DNA of 64,000 bases from CADEED01 sp036677145 (GCA_036677145.1 JAKFFF010000101.1:186001-250000), one strand, 5' to 3'; counted from the stretch's first letter, positions 34,342 to 43,433 are shown. The notes: a model not told the origin generated them from the sequence alone. Program-made: numbers and translations.

Positions 34342-34761
34342 ATGACCTTGAACCTCACCGTCATTGATCCGCACCGGGATTCGAACCATGACCGGCCATC
34401 CAATCCGGCGCTGGGCGGAGCTGGCCTGCGCGCCTTCGCCAACATTGCCGAAGCGTGGAAGCTGACGGTCGCCGAGCAGCTCAAGCTGCTGGGGATCGGC
34501 TCGCGGTCCACATTTTTCAAATGGCGCCGCGAACGCGAGCCGCGGCTATCGCGCGATACGCTCGAACGGCTGTCCTACCTGCTCGGCATCTACAAATCGC
34601 TGCAGATCCTGATTCCGGATGCGCGCGCGGCGGACGAGTGGATTCGCAAGCCCAACTCGGCGGCACCGTTCGGCGGCCGTTCGGCGCTCGAGCGCATGCT
34701 GTCAGGCCAGGTCGCCGACCTGTACGTCGTGCGCCAGTACCTGGACGCAGAGCGCGGCTGA
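34342..34761 (+). CDS. Xre/MbcA/ParS-type antitoxin
   Basis: A 139-aa protein with the two-part layout of RES-associated antitoxins: an Xre-like helix-turn-helix (AFANIAEAWKLTVAEQLKLLGIGSRSTFFKWRRE) and the C-terminal MbcA/ParS/Xre toxin-binding domain (LGIYKSLQILIPDARAADEWIRKPNSAAPFGGRSALERML). It should block the RES toxin and repress the operon. The start is uncertain: ATG 34342 sits directly on a GGAG, so a TTG at 34348 with proper spacing, or a TTG at 34336, may be used instead. It is divergent from glnA. Confidence 0.88.
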   Translation: MTLNLTVIDPHRDSNHDRPSNPALGGAGLRAFANIAEAWKLTVAEQLKLLGIGSRSTFFKWRREREPRLSRDTLERLSYLLGIYKSLQILIPDARAADEWIRKPNSAAPFGGRSALERMLSGQVADLYVVRQYLDAERG

Positions 34762-34779
34762 CGGCCGCATACGCCACGG

Positions 34780-35475
34780 ATGGTGACGCCTCTCCTGTCC
34801 GCACGCGCCGTGCGGTTCTCGCCCTGCAACCGCATAGTCGCGAGCCGCCTGCCGACTATCCACCTGTTCGAGCGGGTCGCCGATCCCGCCGACTGGGATG
34901 CGCTGTATGAGCTGGAATCCCTGACCAATCCGCGGATCCGCAACGAAGTCGGGGAGCTGCACCTGGTCCCCAAGGCCGATCGCGTCAGCGGACCGAATGC
35001 GTCCATCGTCATGGCGCCGTTCACGCATCTTTCACCGCAGGGCACGCGTTTCACCGACGGGCACTTCGGCGCCTACTACGCGGCGGAGTCGCTCGAAACC
35101 GCGGTCGCCGAGACGCGCTTCCACCGCGAGAATTTCCTGCGCGCGACCAGTCAGCCGGCGATGGAGCTCGAGATGCGCTGCTACCTCGCCGACGTCGCCT
35201 GCGACCTGCACGATCTGCGCGGCCGGCGGACCGCGATGCGCGCGGTCTACGATCCGTCGAGCTACCAGGCCTCGCAGAAGCTCGGCCGCGAGTTGCGCGA
35301 AGCCGGCTCGAACGGCATCGCTTTCGACAGCGTGCGCCGGCAGGGCGGAGAGTGTGTCGCGATCTTCCGGCCGCGCCTGGTGCAGAACGTGCGCCAGAGC
35401 GTGCATCTGCGATATGCCTGGGACGGCAACAGCATCTCCGATGTGTACGAAATCCGCGTGATGGGGCTCGCATGA
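34780..35475 (+). CDS. RES domain toxin, NAD+ phosphorylase family
   Basis: A 231-aa RES-family protein. Characterised members (MbcT, ParT) destroy NAD+ by phosphorolysis or modify targets by ADP-ribosylation. The fold's hallmark segment RFTDGHFGAYYAAESLETAVAETRFHRE (residues 90-117) contains the paired Tyr (99-100) and Glu (111) expected at the active site; FDSVRRQGGECVAIFRP supplies the later Ser/Gly motif. It starts 18 bp after the antitoxin and overlaps the HIT gene by four bases. Antitoxin-first order fits type II systems. Confidence 0.9.
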   Translation: MVTPLLSARAVRFSPCNRIVASRLPTIHLFERVADPADWDALYELESLTNPRIRNEVGELHLVPKADRVSGPNASIVMAPFTHLSPQGTRFTDGHFGAYYAAESLETAVAETRFHRENFLRATSQPAMELEMRCYLADVACDLHDLRGRRTAMRAVYDPSSYQASQKLGRELREAGSNGIAFDSVRRQGGECVAIFRPRLVQNVRQSVHLRYAWDGNSISDVYEIRVMGLA

Positions 35476-35927
35476 ACTTGCATCAACCGAAATTCGAGCT
35501 GGCTCCATACGCCGAATGCAGCTTCTGCCAGGACGTCGCCGGCACGCGCGAATGCGCGATTGTCGCCGAGTCGGCGCTCGCCATTGCGCAGGTCAACCTG
35601 CGCCAGTACGAGCGAGGCGCGATGCTCGTCATCCCGCGTGCGCATCGTGAGACCGTGCTCGAGATCCGCGACGAAGAGATCTGCGCAACCTATCTGCTCG
35701 CCCGAAGGGTCGCTCGCGCAGCGGCCATCGCATTTGGCGCGGCAGGTGTGAACATCTACCAGAACAACGGCCTAAAGGCCGGACAGCACGAACCGCACTT
35801 TCACGTTCACGTCGTCCCGCGTTACCCGCAAAGCGAACCCGGCCGGCGTTTCTCGCAGCTCGATTTCGAGCCTGTTTCCATCGAGGATCAGCGGGCGATC
35901 GCCGGGTTGATTCGCGCGGCGTTGTGA
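35472..35927 (+). CDS. HIT family nucleotide hydrolase/transferase
   Basis: A 151-aa histidine-triad protein. The active-site motif H-x-H-x-H reads HFHVHVV at about 109-113, preceded by NIYQNNGLKAGQHEPH. An N-terminal SFCQD replaces the usual zinc-linked start. HIT enzymes cleave nucleoside phosphoramidates or dinucleoside polyphosphates. The ATG overlaps the RES stop (ATGA), so it is translated with the toxin. Whether it belongs functionally to the toxin module is inference. Position before glyQ could instead be chance. Confidence 0.9.
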   Translation: MNLHQPKFELAPYAECSFCQDVAGTRECAIVAESALAIAQVNLRQYERGAMLVIPRAHRETVLEIRDEEICATYLLARRVARAAAIAFGAAGVNIYQNNGLKAGQHEPHFHVHVVPRYPQSEPGRRFSQLDFEPVSIEDQRAIAGLIRAAL

Positions 35928-35940
35928 GACGGGCCCGCGA

Positions 35941-35946
35941 TATACT
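35941..35946 (+). promoter_or_regulatory. Probable -10 box before glyQS
   Basis: TATACT followed by GCGCGCC, 21 bp before the glyQ GTG. No good -35 box is seen at the usual spacing. It has the same -10/GC-rich discriminator look as the box at 23748. Confidence 0.4.
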
Positions 35947-35967
35947 GCGCGCCGCATTTTTCCGGCC

Positions 35968-36939
35968 GTGAACATGAACCAGATTTCCGAAGTGCAGCTC
36001 TCCGAAATGCCGCTGGGCACTCCACCCCGCACTTTCCAGGACCTGATCTTCGCGCTGCAGAAATACTGGGCGGATCGCGGCTGCGTGATCCTGCAGCCGT
36101 ATGACATGGAAATGGGCGCGGGCACTTTTCACACGGCAACCTTTCTGCGCGCGATCGGCCCGGAACCCTGGTCCGCGGCGTACGTGCAGCCCTCGCGCCG
36201 ACCCACCGACGGCCGGTATGGCGACAACCCGTTTCGCCTGCAGCACTACTACCAGTTCCAGGTAGTCATCAAACCTTCGCCGCTGCCCATTCTCGATCTG
36301 TATCTCGGGTCGTTGCGCGCACTCGGATTCGACACGCTGGTGCACGACGTGCGCTTCGTCGAAGACAACTGGGAGTCGCCGACGCTCGGCGCATGGGGTC
36401 TCGGCTGGGAGGTATGGCTCAACGGCATGGAAGTCACGCAGTTCACCTACTTCCAGCAGGTCGGCGGACTCGACTGCAAGCCGGTGACCGGCGAGATCAC
36501 CTACGGACTCGAGCGGCTCGCGATGTACCTGCAGGGCGTCGAGAGCATCTTCGACATCGTGTGGGCCGATGGCCCGCTCGGCAAAGTCACCTACCGCGAC
36601 GTTTACCACCAGAACGAGGTGGAACAGTCGAAGTACAACTTCGAGATCGCCGACACGTCCGTGCTGCTGCGCCGCTTCGATGAACATGAGGCGGAATTCG
36701 CGCGGCTCATCGAGGCGAAACTCGCGTTGCCCGCGTACGAACAGGTGATGAAGGCCTCGCATACCTTCAACCTGCTCGACGCACGCAAGGCCATCTCGGT
36801 AACGGAACGCCAGCGCTACATCCTGCGCGTGCGCACGATGGCCCGCGCGGTGGCGCAGGCCTATTACGACAGCCGCGAAGCGCTCGGCTTTCCGATGCTG
36901 CAGAAAAACGGGGCGGTCCCGTCACGGGCGTCCGTATGA
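35968..36939 (+). CDS. glyQ: Glycyl-tRNA synthetase alpha subunit
   Basis: Catalytic subunit of the bacterial alpha2-beta2 glycyl-tRNA synthetase. The 323-aa protein contains RTFQDLIFALQKYWADRGC, the class II motifs TFLRAIGPEPWSAAYVQPSRRP and LQHYYQFQVVIKPSP, and GLERLAMYLQGVESIFD. The start is GTG 35968 or ATG 35974. Its stop overlaps the glyS ATG. Confidence 0.97.
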   Translation: MNMNQISEVQLSEMPLGTPPRTFQDLIFALQKYWADRGCVILQPYDMEMGAGTFHTATFLRAIGPEPWSAAYVQPSRRPTDGRYGDNPFRLQHYYQFQVVIKPSPLPILDLYLGSLRALGFDTLVHDVRFVEDNWESPTLGAWGLGWEVWLNGMEVTQFTYFQQVGGLDCKPVTGEITYGLERLAMYLQGVESIFDIVWADGPLGKVTYRDVYHQNEVEQSKYNFEIADTSVLLRRFDEHEAEFARLIEAKLALPAYEQVMKASHTFNLLDARKAISVTERQRYILRVRTMARAVAQAYYDSREALGFPMLQKNGAVPSRASV

Positions 36940-39038
36940 GCGCGCACATGAAAGAGGGCGCGCGCGATTTCCTCGTCGAACTGGGCACCGAAGAGCTGCC
37001 GCCGCTCGCGTTGCCCGAGCTCGAACGCGCGTTCGCCGACGGCATTCGCGCCGGATTGAAAGAAGCCGGCCTGCCTTTCGGCGATCTGAATTCCTTTGCG
37101 ACGCCGCGCCGGCTCGCAGTGCTCGTACACGATCTGGCGGCCGCGCAACCCGCGCAGGCGATCAAGCTCAAGGGTCCGCCCGTGAGCGCCGCGTTCGGCA
37201 AGGATGGCGCGCCCACCATGGCCGCGACGAAATTCGCCGAGAAGTGCGGCGTCGCCGTGAGCGCGCTCACCCGCATCACCGAAGGCAAGGGTGAATTCCT
37301 GTTCTTCGAGGGCACCAAGCCAGGACTAGCTACCGCGGCGCTGCTGCCGCCCATCGTGCAGCGCTCGCTCGACGCGCTGCCGATTCCGAAGCGCATGCGC
37401 TGGGGCGCGTCCGATGCCGAGTTCGTGCGGCCGGTGCACTGGCTGGTCATGCTCTTCGGCGGCGACGTTGTACCCGCGCGCATCCTCGACACCGACTCGG
37501 GCCGGAATACCTTTGGTCACCGGTTCATGGGATCGCCCGGACCGCTCGCGCTGGCGACTCCGGCGGAGTATTCGCAGAAGCTGTTCGAGAATTCCGTGAT
37601 CGCCGATTTCGCCGCGCGCCGCGAGCGCATCCGCGAACGCGTCGCCGATGCGGGCGAGAAACTGCGCGGTCATACGCTGATTGATCATGAGCTGCTCGAT
37701 GAGGTCACGGCGCTGGTCGAATGGCCCGACGCCGTCGCGGGAAATTTCGAAGCACGCTTCCTCGAGTTGCCGCGCGAAGTGCTCATCTCGACGCTGCAGG
37801 AGCACCAGAGATATTTCCCGGTCGAAACACGCGATGGAAAGCTGCTGCCGCACTTCGTCACCGTGAGCAACATCCGCAGCCGCGATTCCGCCAAGGTTCA
37901 GGCCGGCAACGAACGTGTCGTGCGCCCGCGCCTGTCCGATGCGGCATTCTTCTACGCGCAGGATCGCAAGCAGCCGCTGGCCGCGCGCATTCCCGCGCTC
38001 GACGCCGTGACCTTCCAGGCGAAACTCGGTTCGATCGGCGACAAGGTGCGCCGCGTCGTGAAACTATCCGGCGAGATCGCACTCGTCATCGATGCCGACC
38101 GCGCGCAGGCGGAACGCGCCGCCGCGCTCGCGAAATGCGACCTGCTCTCCAACATGGTGGGCGAATTCCCGGAGCTGCAGGGAATCATGGGCCGCTATCA
38201 CGCGCTCGCCGATGGCGAACCGGCGGAAGTCGCGAACGCGATCGACGAGCACTACATGCCGCGCGGTGCGGGTGACGAGCTGCCGGGCACTGGCGCCGGC
38301 ATTGCGGTCGCGCTGGCCGACAAGCTCGACACACTGGCGGGCATCTTCTCCATCGGCCAGAAGCCGAGCGGCACGAAGGATCCCTTCGGGCTGCGTCGCG
38401 CCGCGATCGGCGTGCTGCGCATCGTGGTCGAAAGGAAGCTCGATCTCGACTTGCGCGCGCTGGTCGAAAGCGCCTGCAAGCTTCAGCCGATGACCACCAC
38501 CACCGTCGCTCAGGAATTGTGGGACTACATCCTCGAGCGGCTGCGTCCGTACCTGCTCGAGGGCGGCGCGAACAGCGTGGCGGGCGCGACGACCGAAATG
38601 TTCGATGCGGTCAGCGCCAGCTTTCCAGTGGCCCCACTCGATTTCTCCGCGCGGCTCGCAGCCGTCGTGCGCTTCCTCGCGCTGCCTGAGGCCGCGAGTC
38701 TCACGGCGGCGAACAAGCGCATAGCCAACATCCTCAAGAAGGCCGACGTCGGCACGTCGGGGTCGATCGATTCAGCGCTGTTGCACGAACAACCCGAGCG
38801 CGCGTTGTACGAAACGCTGGTCGCCGTGCAGGGTGACGTCGAGAAATCCCTGGGCAAACGCGACTACGCTGCGGCACTCACCCGTCTCGCGAAACTGCGG
38901 CCGCCCGTCGATGCGTTCTTCGATGGGGTCATGGTCAACGCCGAGGATGTGGCATTGCGGCGCAATCGACTCGCGTTGCTCGCGAACGTCCGCCACCTGT
39001 TCACGCGCATCGCGGACCTGTCGTTCCTGCCGGGCTGA
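36936..39038 (+). CDS. glyS: Glycyl-tRNA synthetase beta subunit
   Basis: The 700-aa tRNA-recognising subunit. It opens with DFLVELGTEELPPLALPELERAF and contains TPRRLAVLV, MRWGASDAEFVRPVHWLVMLFG, LQEHQRYFPVETRDGKLLPHFVTVSNI and DPFGLRRAAIGVLRI, all typical of GlyS, with an anticodon-binding DALR-like C terminus. Translationally coupled to glyQ. Confidence 0.97.
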   Translation: MSAHMKEGARDFLVELGTEELPPLALPELERAFADGIRAGLKEAGLPFGDLNSFATPRRLAVLVHDLAAAQPAQAIKLKGPPVSAAFGKDGAPTMAATKFAEKCGVAVSALTRITEGKGEFLFFEGTKPGLATAALLPPIVQRSLDALPIPKRMRWGASDAEFVRPVHWLVMLFGGDVVPARILDTDSGRNTFGHRFMGSPGPLALATPAEYSQKLFENSVIADFAARRERIRERVADAGEKLRGHTLIDHELLDEVTALVEWPDAVAGNFEARFLELPREVLISTLQEHQRYFPVETRDGKLLPHFVTVSNIRSRDSAKVQAGNERVVRPRLSDAAFFYAQDRKQPLAARIPALDAVTFQAKLGSIGDKVRRVVKLSGEIALVIDADRAQAERAAALAKCDLLSNMVGEFPELQGIMGRYHALADGEPAEVANAIDEHYMPRGAGDELPGTGAGIAVALADKLDTLAGIFSIGQKPSGTKDPFGLRRAAIGVLRIVVERKLDLDLRALVESACKLQPMTTTTVAQELWDYILERLRPYLLEGGANSVAGATTEMFDAVSASFPVAPLDFSARLAAVVRFLALPEAASLTAANKRIANILKKADVGTSGSIDSALLHEQPERALYETLVAVQGDVEKSLGKRDYAAALTRLAKLRPPVDAFFDGVMVNAEDVALRRNRLALLANVRHLFTRIADLSFLPG

Positions 39039-39057
39039 GGGGCAGGCGCTAACTACC

Positions 39058-39768
39058 ATGCAGTGGCTGGGTTCGATCGCATTCACCGTATTCCTGTTCG
39101 TGTGGATGCTGTTCTTCGGCTTCGCCTATTGCGTCATCACGCCGTTCCTGTCTTTCAAGGGACGGTTCTGGATGGCGGGTGTGATGACACACGTGGTGTT
39201 CTTCGCGCTGCGCGTGTTGTGCGGCCTGAAGTATTCGGTGGAAGGACGCGAGAACCTGCCGGCCGGCAACCACGTCATCCTCATGAAGCATTCGTCGACC
39301 TGGGAAACTTTCGCGATCATGATTCTGTTCCCGCCGCTGGTGTGGGTCATGAAGCGCGAGATTCTCTGGATCCCTTTCGTGGGATGGGGTTGCATGCTCG
39401 CGCGTTGCATCGCCATCGACCGCAAAGCCGGCACCGCCGCGGTGAACCAGGTGCTCGCTCAAGGCAAGCAGCGTCTGAATCAGCTCGGCGCGTGGATACT
39501 CGTGTTTCCGGAAGGCACGCGCATGGCGCAGGGCGAAACGCGCAAGTATGGCTCCAGCGGCACCTTGTTAGCCGCGCAGGAAGACCGGTTCATCGTGCCG
39601 GTCGCGCACAACTCCGGATATTTCTGGCCGCGACGCGGGTTGCTGAAAAAGCGCGGCACGATTCGCGTCGTGATCGGTCCGCCGTTCAAAGCGGCCGGCC
39701 GCGACGCGCGGGAATTGAACGAAGAAATTCAGAAGTGGATAGAGGCCCACAGCAAGGCACCGACCTGA
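39058..39768 (+). CDS. 1-acyl-sn-glycerol-3-phosphate acyltransferase (glyQS-associated PlsC-like)
   Basis: A 236-aa membrane-bound acyltransferase. Two N-terminal hydrophobic segments are followed by the PlsC domain with the motifs KHSSTWET (HX4E in place of the usual HX4D), FVGWGCMLARCIAIDR, FPEGTRMA and VPVAHNSGYFW. It should acylate lysophosphatidate in phospholipid synthesis. A gene of this type behind glyQS is common in proteobacteria. The gmhB gene often found between them is absent. The ATG follows the glyS stop by 19 bp. Confidence 0.88.
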   Translation: MQWLGSIAFTVFLFVWMLFFGFAYCVITPFLSFKGRFWMAGVMTHVVFFALRVLCGLKYSVEGRENLPAGNHVILMKHSSTWETFAIMILFPPLVWVMKREILWIPFVGWGCMLARCIAIDRKAGTAAVNQVLAQGKQRLNQLGAWILVFPEGTRMAQGETRKYGSSGTLLAAQEDRFIVPVAHNSGYFWPRRGLLKKRGTIRVVIGPPFKAAGRDARELNEEIQKWIEAHSKAPT

Positions 39769-39804
39769 CGAGAGTTTCTCGCGGCTACCGAACGGCAAGC
39801 TCAT

Positions 39805-40239
39805 CTATTTCGAGTAACTCGCGAACATCACCGACACGCGGCCCTTCGCGATTTCCCTGCCGCCGGCGCGTGCGCTGAATAGATAGATCTGCCCGTCCGG
39901 GTTCGCGATGAGCCGCTGCGCCGCGATTTCGATCTCACCCTCGATATCGTCCAGCCGTGCCACTGCAAGCGTGAGATCCCGGATCCCCGCGAGCATTCCA
40001 CCACGCGACTTCGCGTCCGGATCGGAGAGTCCCCCGTGGATGGCCATCACCTGCGCGCCGTATTCCGCGATGTGCAAAGACGCGAGCTGCCCGTCGCGCC
40101 GCAACGGATTGCCGGGCGAGCGATGTGTCGTCGTCGCGCAGACGATCTGCTGTTCATCCGCGCTGACGATGCGCGTGATGAGGCACATCGCGCCGCCATG
40201 CGGCACCAGCGTCGCCGGATCTCGGCCGCTCACGTCCAT
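39805..40239 (-). CDS. APE cluster 3-hydroxyacyl-ACP dehydratase-like protein (COG4706 type)
   Basis: A 144-aa hot-dog protein. LVPHGGAMCLITRIV at the start and NPLRRDGQLASLHIAEYGAQVMAIHGGL in the middle match the COG4706 predicted 3-hydroxylacyl-ACP dehydratases found in aryl-polyene clusters. It may dehydrate the 3-hydroxyacyl-ACP intermediate or shape chain length. It is the last gene of the leftward unit. Start is ATG 40239, or the GTG at 40233, which overlaps the CLF stop as GTGA and may be preferred. A second protein of the same family is at 53916. Confidence 0.8.
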   Translation of the reverse strand: MDVSGRDPATLVPHGGAMCLITRIVSADEQQIVCATTTHRSPGNPLRRDGQLASLHIAEYGAQVMAIHGGLSDPDAKSRGGMLAGIRDLTLAVARLDDIEGEIEIAAQRLIANPDGQIYLFSARAGGREIAKGRVSVMFASYSK

Positions 40240-41024
40240 GGTTTGCAGTCGACGGTGACGCGCAATTCGCCGGGGCCGCGCAGCGACACCGAACCTGCGC
40301 GTCCGGCCGCCAGCAACTCCAGCAACGGCAGCGCGCGCAGTGCTGGATTCGCGACGCGCATCGCCTCGAGTGATTCATTCGCGCAGCGGGTTTCTCCGCC
40401 GCCGGCGAAACCGAGCTCGATGCGCGCGAGCGGCGTCGCGTTGTCCTGCGCGGAGGAGCCGAGCACGAGCGCGACTCCGGCGGAATGGGCCAGCGGCCGC
40501 TTCGTGAGCAGCGGTTCCGGAGCGACGGCGTCGTATACAACCAGCAAGACATCGGCATCGCGCTCGCGCGCCAGCGCCACCGCTTCGACGAGACCCGCGG
40601 TGAAGCTCGCGTCGAACGCGGCGAGCGTGGTCGTGGGCTGCATGCTCTGGACCGCGATGCTCCAGTAACCGCTGGCCGCGTTGTGCACGGAGTTGTGGAA
40701 GTCGGTGGGAGAGATCACCCGCGGCGATTGCGCGAGCGCGGAGCAGATGCGGTTCAACACCGCCATGTCGGCATCGGAGCTGGCGAACACCGAGGCGAGC
40801 CCGGCCGCGGAAAAGCCCGCCACGGCGTCTTCCGCGGCGCGGAACGCCTGGCGCACGGCCGCGGTGGCGCGGCGCCGCTCGTTCTGCGGCAGCAGCGCGG
40901 GTGCATAGGGAGATTCCGGAGTGGGCACGTGTGTGGCGGATCCGCGCAGCACATCCAGCGAGGCGCTCCAGCCATGAAGTCCCGGCGCCGCGATGCCGAC
41001 GGCCTTGACGATGCAGCCGGTCAT
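40230..41024 (-). CDS. apeC: Chain-length factor (catalytically dead ketosynthase partner)
   Basis: A 264-aa ketosynthase-like protein. It keeps thiolase-fold features (HNSVHNAASGYWSIAVQSMQPTTTLAAFDASFTAGLVEA) but lacks the catalytic Cys, which is expected for the partner that pairs with the active KS in type II systems (ApeC with ApeO). It is about 130 residues shorter than a full ketosynthase. The ATG overlaps the KS stop (ATGA), consistent with a 1:1 heterodimer. Assignment rests on family resemblance and context. Confidence 0.82.
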   Translation of the reverse strand: MTGCIVKAVGIAAPGLHGWSASLDVLRGSATHVPTPESPYAPALLPQNERRRATAAVRQAFRAAEDAVAGFSAAGLASVFASSDADMAVLNRICSALAQSPRVISPTDFHNSVHNAASGYWSIAVQSMQPTTTLAAFDASFTAGLVEAVALARERDADVLLVVYDAVAPEPLLTKRPLAHSAGVALVLGSSAQDNATPLARIELGFAGGGETRCANESLEAMRVANPALRALPLLELLAAGRAGSVSLRGPGELRVTVDCKPWT

Positions 41025-42223
41025 GCGCGCTCCACGGGCGCGGGCCCGAACAACACACTGCAGTTCGTGCCACCGAATCCAAATGAATTCGACAACACGT
41101 ATTCGACCTTGCCCGTGCGCGCCCCCAGCAGGACCGCGGCCGAGATCTTCGGGTCCAGCGTGCGCGTGTTCAGGCTGCGCGGCATGAATCCCTGTTCGAT
41201 CGCGAGCAGCGAGATCGCGGCCTCGACGATTCCCGCGGCGCCCAGCGTGTGGCCGGTCCAGCCCTTCGTCGAGCTGCACGGCGTGTGTGTGCCGAACAGC
41301 GTGGTGACGGCAGTGTCTTCCGACGAATCGTTCGCCGGCGTCGCCGTGCCGTGGAGATTTATGTAGCTCACCTGCTGCGGGGCGAGCGTACCGAGCGCAC
41401 TGCGCATCGCGAGCACCGCGCCCGCGCCATCGGGACGTGGCTGCGACATGTGATGTGCATCGCTGGATTCGCCCGCGCCCAGGCAGGCCGTGGCGCCGGG
41501 TTGCGCGCGTTCGAGCAGCGCGAAGCCGCCGGCCTCGCCGATCGACAGGCCCTTGCGTTCCGCATCGGCCGGACGGCAGATCTCCGGCGACACGAGCTGC
41601 AGCGCATTGAAGCCATACAGCGTCGTGAGGCACAGGCTATCTACTCCGCCGACGATGGCCGCGTCGCAGAAGCCGGCTTCGATGGCGCGCGCGGCCGACG
41701 CGAACACCTTCGCGCTCGAGGCGCAGGCCGCCGAGACCGACGATGCGATGCCCGCGAGTCCGAGCCGCAGGCGCGTGTAGTCGGCGACCGAGAACGTGCT
41801 TTGCGTGGTGCGGTAGTCGAACCAGTCGGGCAGCGCGCCCGCGGCGGCGCCCGCGGCGTCCCTGGCGCGCCCGGCAAACGCCAGCTCGGTCTGGTGAACA
41901 CCGGAAGTGCTCGTGCCGACGAACACGCCGATGCGGGCCGCGCCGTAACGCGCACGGGCTGCGCCCACCGCATCGAGAAAGCCATCCGCGCCCAGCGCCA
42001 GTTCCGCGAGCCGGTTGTTGCGACAGTCCCAGTTCGCCAGTTCGCGCGGCAGCGAAACGGATTCGAGTCCCGCGACGGCGCCTATCCAGCACGGCAGCGC
42101 GGCGTCGGCAAAACGCTGCTCGGCGAGCCCGGTCTTTTCGGCGCGCAGCGCCGCCAGGTGCGCCGCCCGCCCGCGTCCCACTGCGCTCGTGACCGTGTAG
42201 GAGGTGATCGCGAGCGGTTTCAT
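41021..42223 (-). CDS. apeO: Beta-ketoacyl-ACP synthase, chain-extending KS of the APE pathway
   Basis: A 400-aa ketosynthase with the full Cys-His-His triad: Cys at about 167 (SAACASSAKVFAS), His about 291 (LHGTATPAND) and His about 325 (KGWTGHTLGAAG). It extends the aryl-primed polyene by decarboxylating malonyl-ACP, working as a heterodimer with the CLF encoded just downstream. It overlaps both neighbours by four bases. The N-terminal frame extension upstream of 42223 is the antisense/shadow of the acyltransferase gene. Confidence 0.9.
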   Translation of the reverse strand: MKPLAITSYTVTSAVGRGRAAHLAALRAEKTGLAEQRFADAALPCWIGAVAGLESVSLPRELANWDCRNNRLAELALGADGFLDAVGAARARYGAARIGVFVGTSTSGVHQTELAFAGRARDAAGAAAGALPDWFDYRTTQSTFSVADYTRLRLGLAGIASSVSAACASSAKVFASAARAIEAGFCDAAIVGGVDSLCLTTLYGFNALQLVSPEICRPADAERKGLSIGEAGGFALLERAQPGATACLGAGESSDAHHMSQPRPDGAGAVLAMRSALGTLAPQQVSYINLHGTATPANDSSEDTAVTTLFGTHTPCSSTKGWTGHTLGAAGIVEAAISLLAIEQGFMPRSLNTRTLDPKISAAVLLGARTGKVEYVLSNSFGFGGTNCSVLFGPAPVERA

Positions 42224-43137
42224 CGCGCCCAGAAGTCGAAGAAGTTGAGCCAATTGTAGGGCGCTTCGCGCACGCGCGCCGCGAGACGATCGGCGTATTC
42301 CTGCACCAGGCGCTGGAGCGCCGCGTCGCGCGAGGCGCGGGGCAAGTCGATCTTCTCGGCCAGCAGTTCGACGTACGCCTCGTAGCGATCGCCGCCGCGC
42401 CAGATACCGAACACCAGCAGAACCGGAACTTTCAGCGCCGCGGCCAGCAGCCACGGACTCGCGGGAAATTCGGCGGGACTGCCGAGAAAGTCCACGGTGA
42501 CGGAGCGATCCCCCGCGCGCCGGCGGTCGACCATGAGCCCAACTACCGATTTCGCCTCGAGCGCCTCGCGCACCTTGAGCACGAGATCGACCCCCGGATT
42601 CGATGAATCGATGATCCCGGCCGCGATCCCCGGATTCAGTTCCGCGAGCGCCGCCATGAAGCGCCGTCCGATGTTCACATCGAGCACGATCCGCAGCGGC
42701 AGCTCGTGTCTCTCCACGGCGCCGATGCGCATCACTTCGAAGCTGCCGACATGCGCGAGGAACAGCAGTGAGCCGCGCGTCCGCGCGGTCTCGAGCGTTC
42801 CCGGGCCGTAGTGGCCCTGAACCTGGAACGGGTGAGTCCCGGTGAGCAGGAACACGCGGTCGAGTGAAATGCTCGCGAACGCGAATACGTGACGCCACAC
42901 GTCACGGAAGCGCGGACGATGCGGCAGCACACGTTCGAGGTATTCACGCGAGATGCGGCGGGTCGTGCGCGAGGTCAGCACGAAGTACAGGCTCAACGGA
43001 TACAGCAACGGGCGGATCGCGCGCCGGCCGAGCTTGAGCGCCGCGAAACGCAATGCGCGCAGCGCGAACGTGTTGCCGCGCTCGCCATGTGCGTGCCAGT
43101 GGACTGCGTCGGGCTTGTCCGCGGGGGCTGCGTTCAT
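42220..43137 (-). CDS. LpxL/HtrB-like lipid A acyltransferase family protein
   Basis: A 305-aa acyltransferase of the lysophospholipid/lipid A biosynthesis (LpxL) type, with LLFLAHVGSFEVMRIGA giving the HX4E-type site (HVGSFE) and RRFMAALAELNP and FLGSPAEFPASPWLLAAALKVPVLLVFG downstream. In APE clusters such enzymes are thought to transfer the polyene onto a lipid anchor. The start at 43137 overlaps the dehydratase stop. A single basic/hydrophobic segment near residues 30-60 may bind the membrane. Confidence 0.85.
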   Translation of the reverse strand: MNAAPADKPDAVHWHAHGERGNTFALRALRFAALKLGRRAIRPLLYPLSLYFVLTSRTTRRISREYLERVLPHRPRFRDVWRHVFAFASISLDRVFLLTGTHPFQVQGHYGPGTLETARTRGSLLFLAHVGSFEVMRIGAVERHELPLRIVLDVNIGRRFMAALAELNPGIAAGIIDSSNPGVDLVLKVREALEAKSVVGLMVDRRRAGDRSVTVDFLGSPAEFPASPWLLAAALKVPVLLVFGIWRGGDRYEAYVELLAEKIDLPRASRDAALQRLVQEYADRLAARVREAPYNWLNFFDFWAR

Positions 43138-43433
43138 CGCGCGGCACCGTAGCCAAAGACACCTTCGGCGACGAGCAGCGTGTCGCGCGCGCAGCGGAAA
43201 CGGATGCGGCCATCCGCCGAGTCGCCAGCGGGTTGATGGGTCAGCTCGAACGATTCGCCGGGCGTGAGTGCGCGGTGGAATTTCACGCCATCGATAAGCC
43301 GCGGCGCACCTTTCCCGATGGCCGCGGCAATCAGCTCGAGCAGCAGCACACCGGGAACCACCGGGTTGCCCGGGAAGTGTCCGGCGTAACACGGGTGATT
43401 CAATGGCGTAAATATTGAAACCGACAGATCCAC
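43134..43433 (-). CDS. FabZ-like hot-dog dehydratase, short
   Basis: A 99-aa hot-dog protein with the FabZ-type motif NHPCYAGHFPGNPVVPGVLLLELIAAAIG, which holds the catalytic His and the GHFPGxPxxPG signature. A GTG start at 43433 is chosen because GAGGCG lies five bases before it; the frame further upstream is a shadow of the ligase gene. It is short compared with FabZ (about 150 aa), with the C-terminal strands reduced. It could act as a dehydratase or as an ancillary fold. Confidence 0.75.
   Translation of the reverse strand: MDLSVSIFTPLNHPCYAGHFPGNPVVPGVLLLELIAAAIGKGAPRLIDGVKFHRALTPGESFELTHQPAGDSADGRIRFRCARDTLLVAEGVFGYGAAR

Noticed and set aside
34371..34395. A GGTTCGAATCCC-like tRNA T-arm string on the minus strand
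   Set aside because: The bases around it do not pair into a T-stem and no acceptor, D or anticodon arm can be found; the segment lies inside the antitoxin coding region.
34780..35475. Reading the RES gene as a defence-island component
   Set aside because: No restriction, retron, CBASS or other defence gene is nearby; it sits between housekeeping genes, so a stand-alone toxin-antitoxin system is the simpler reading.
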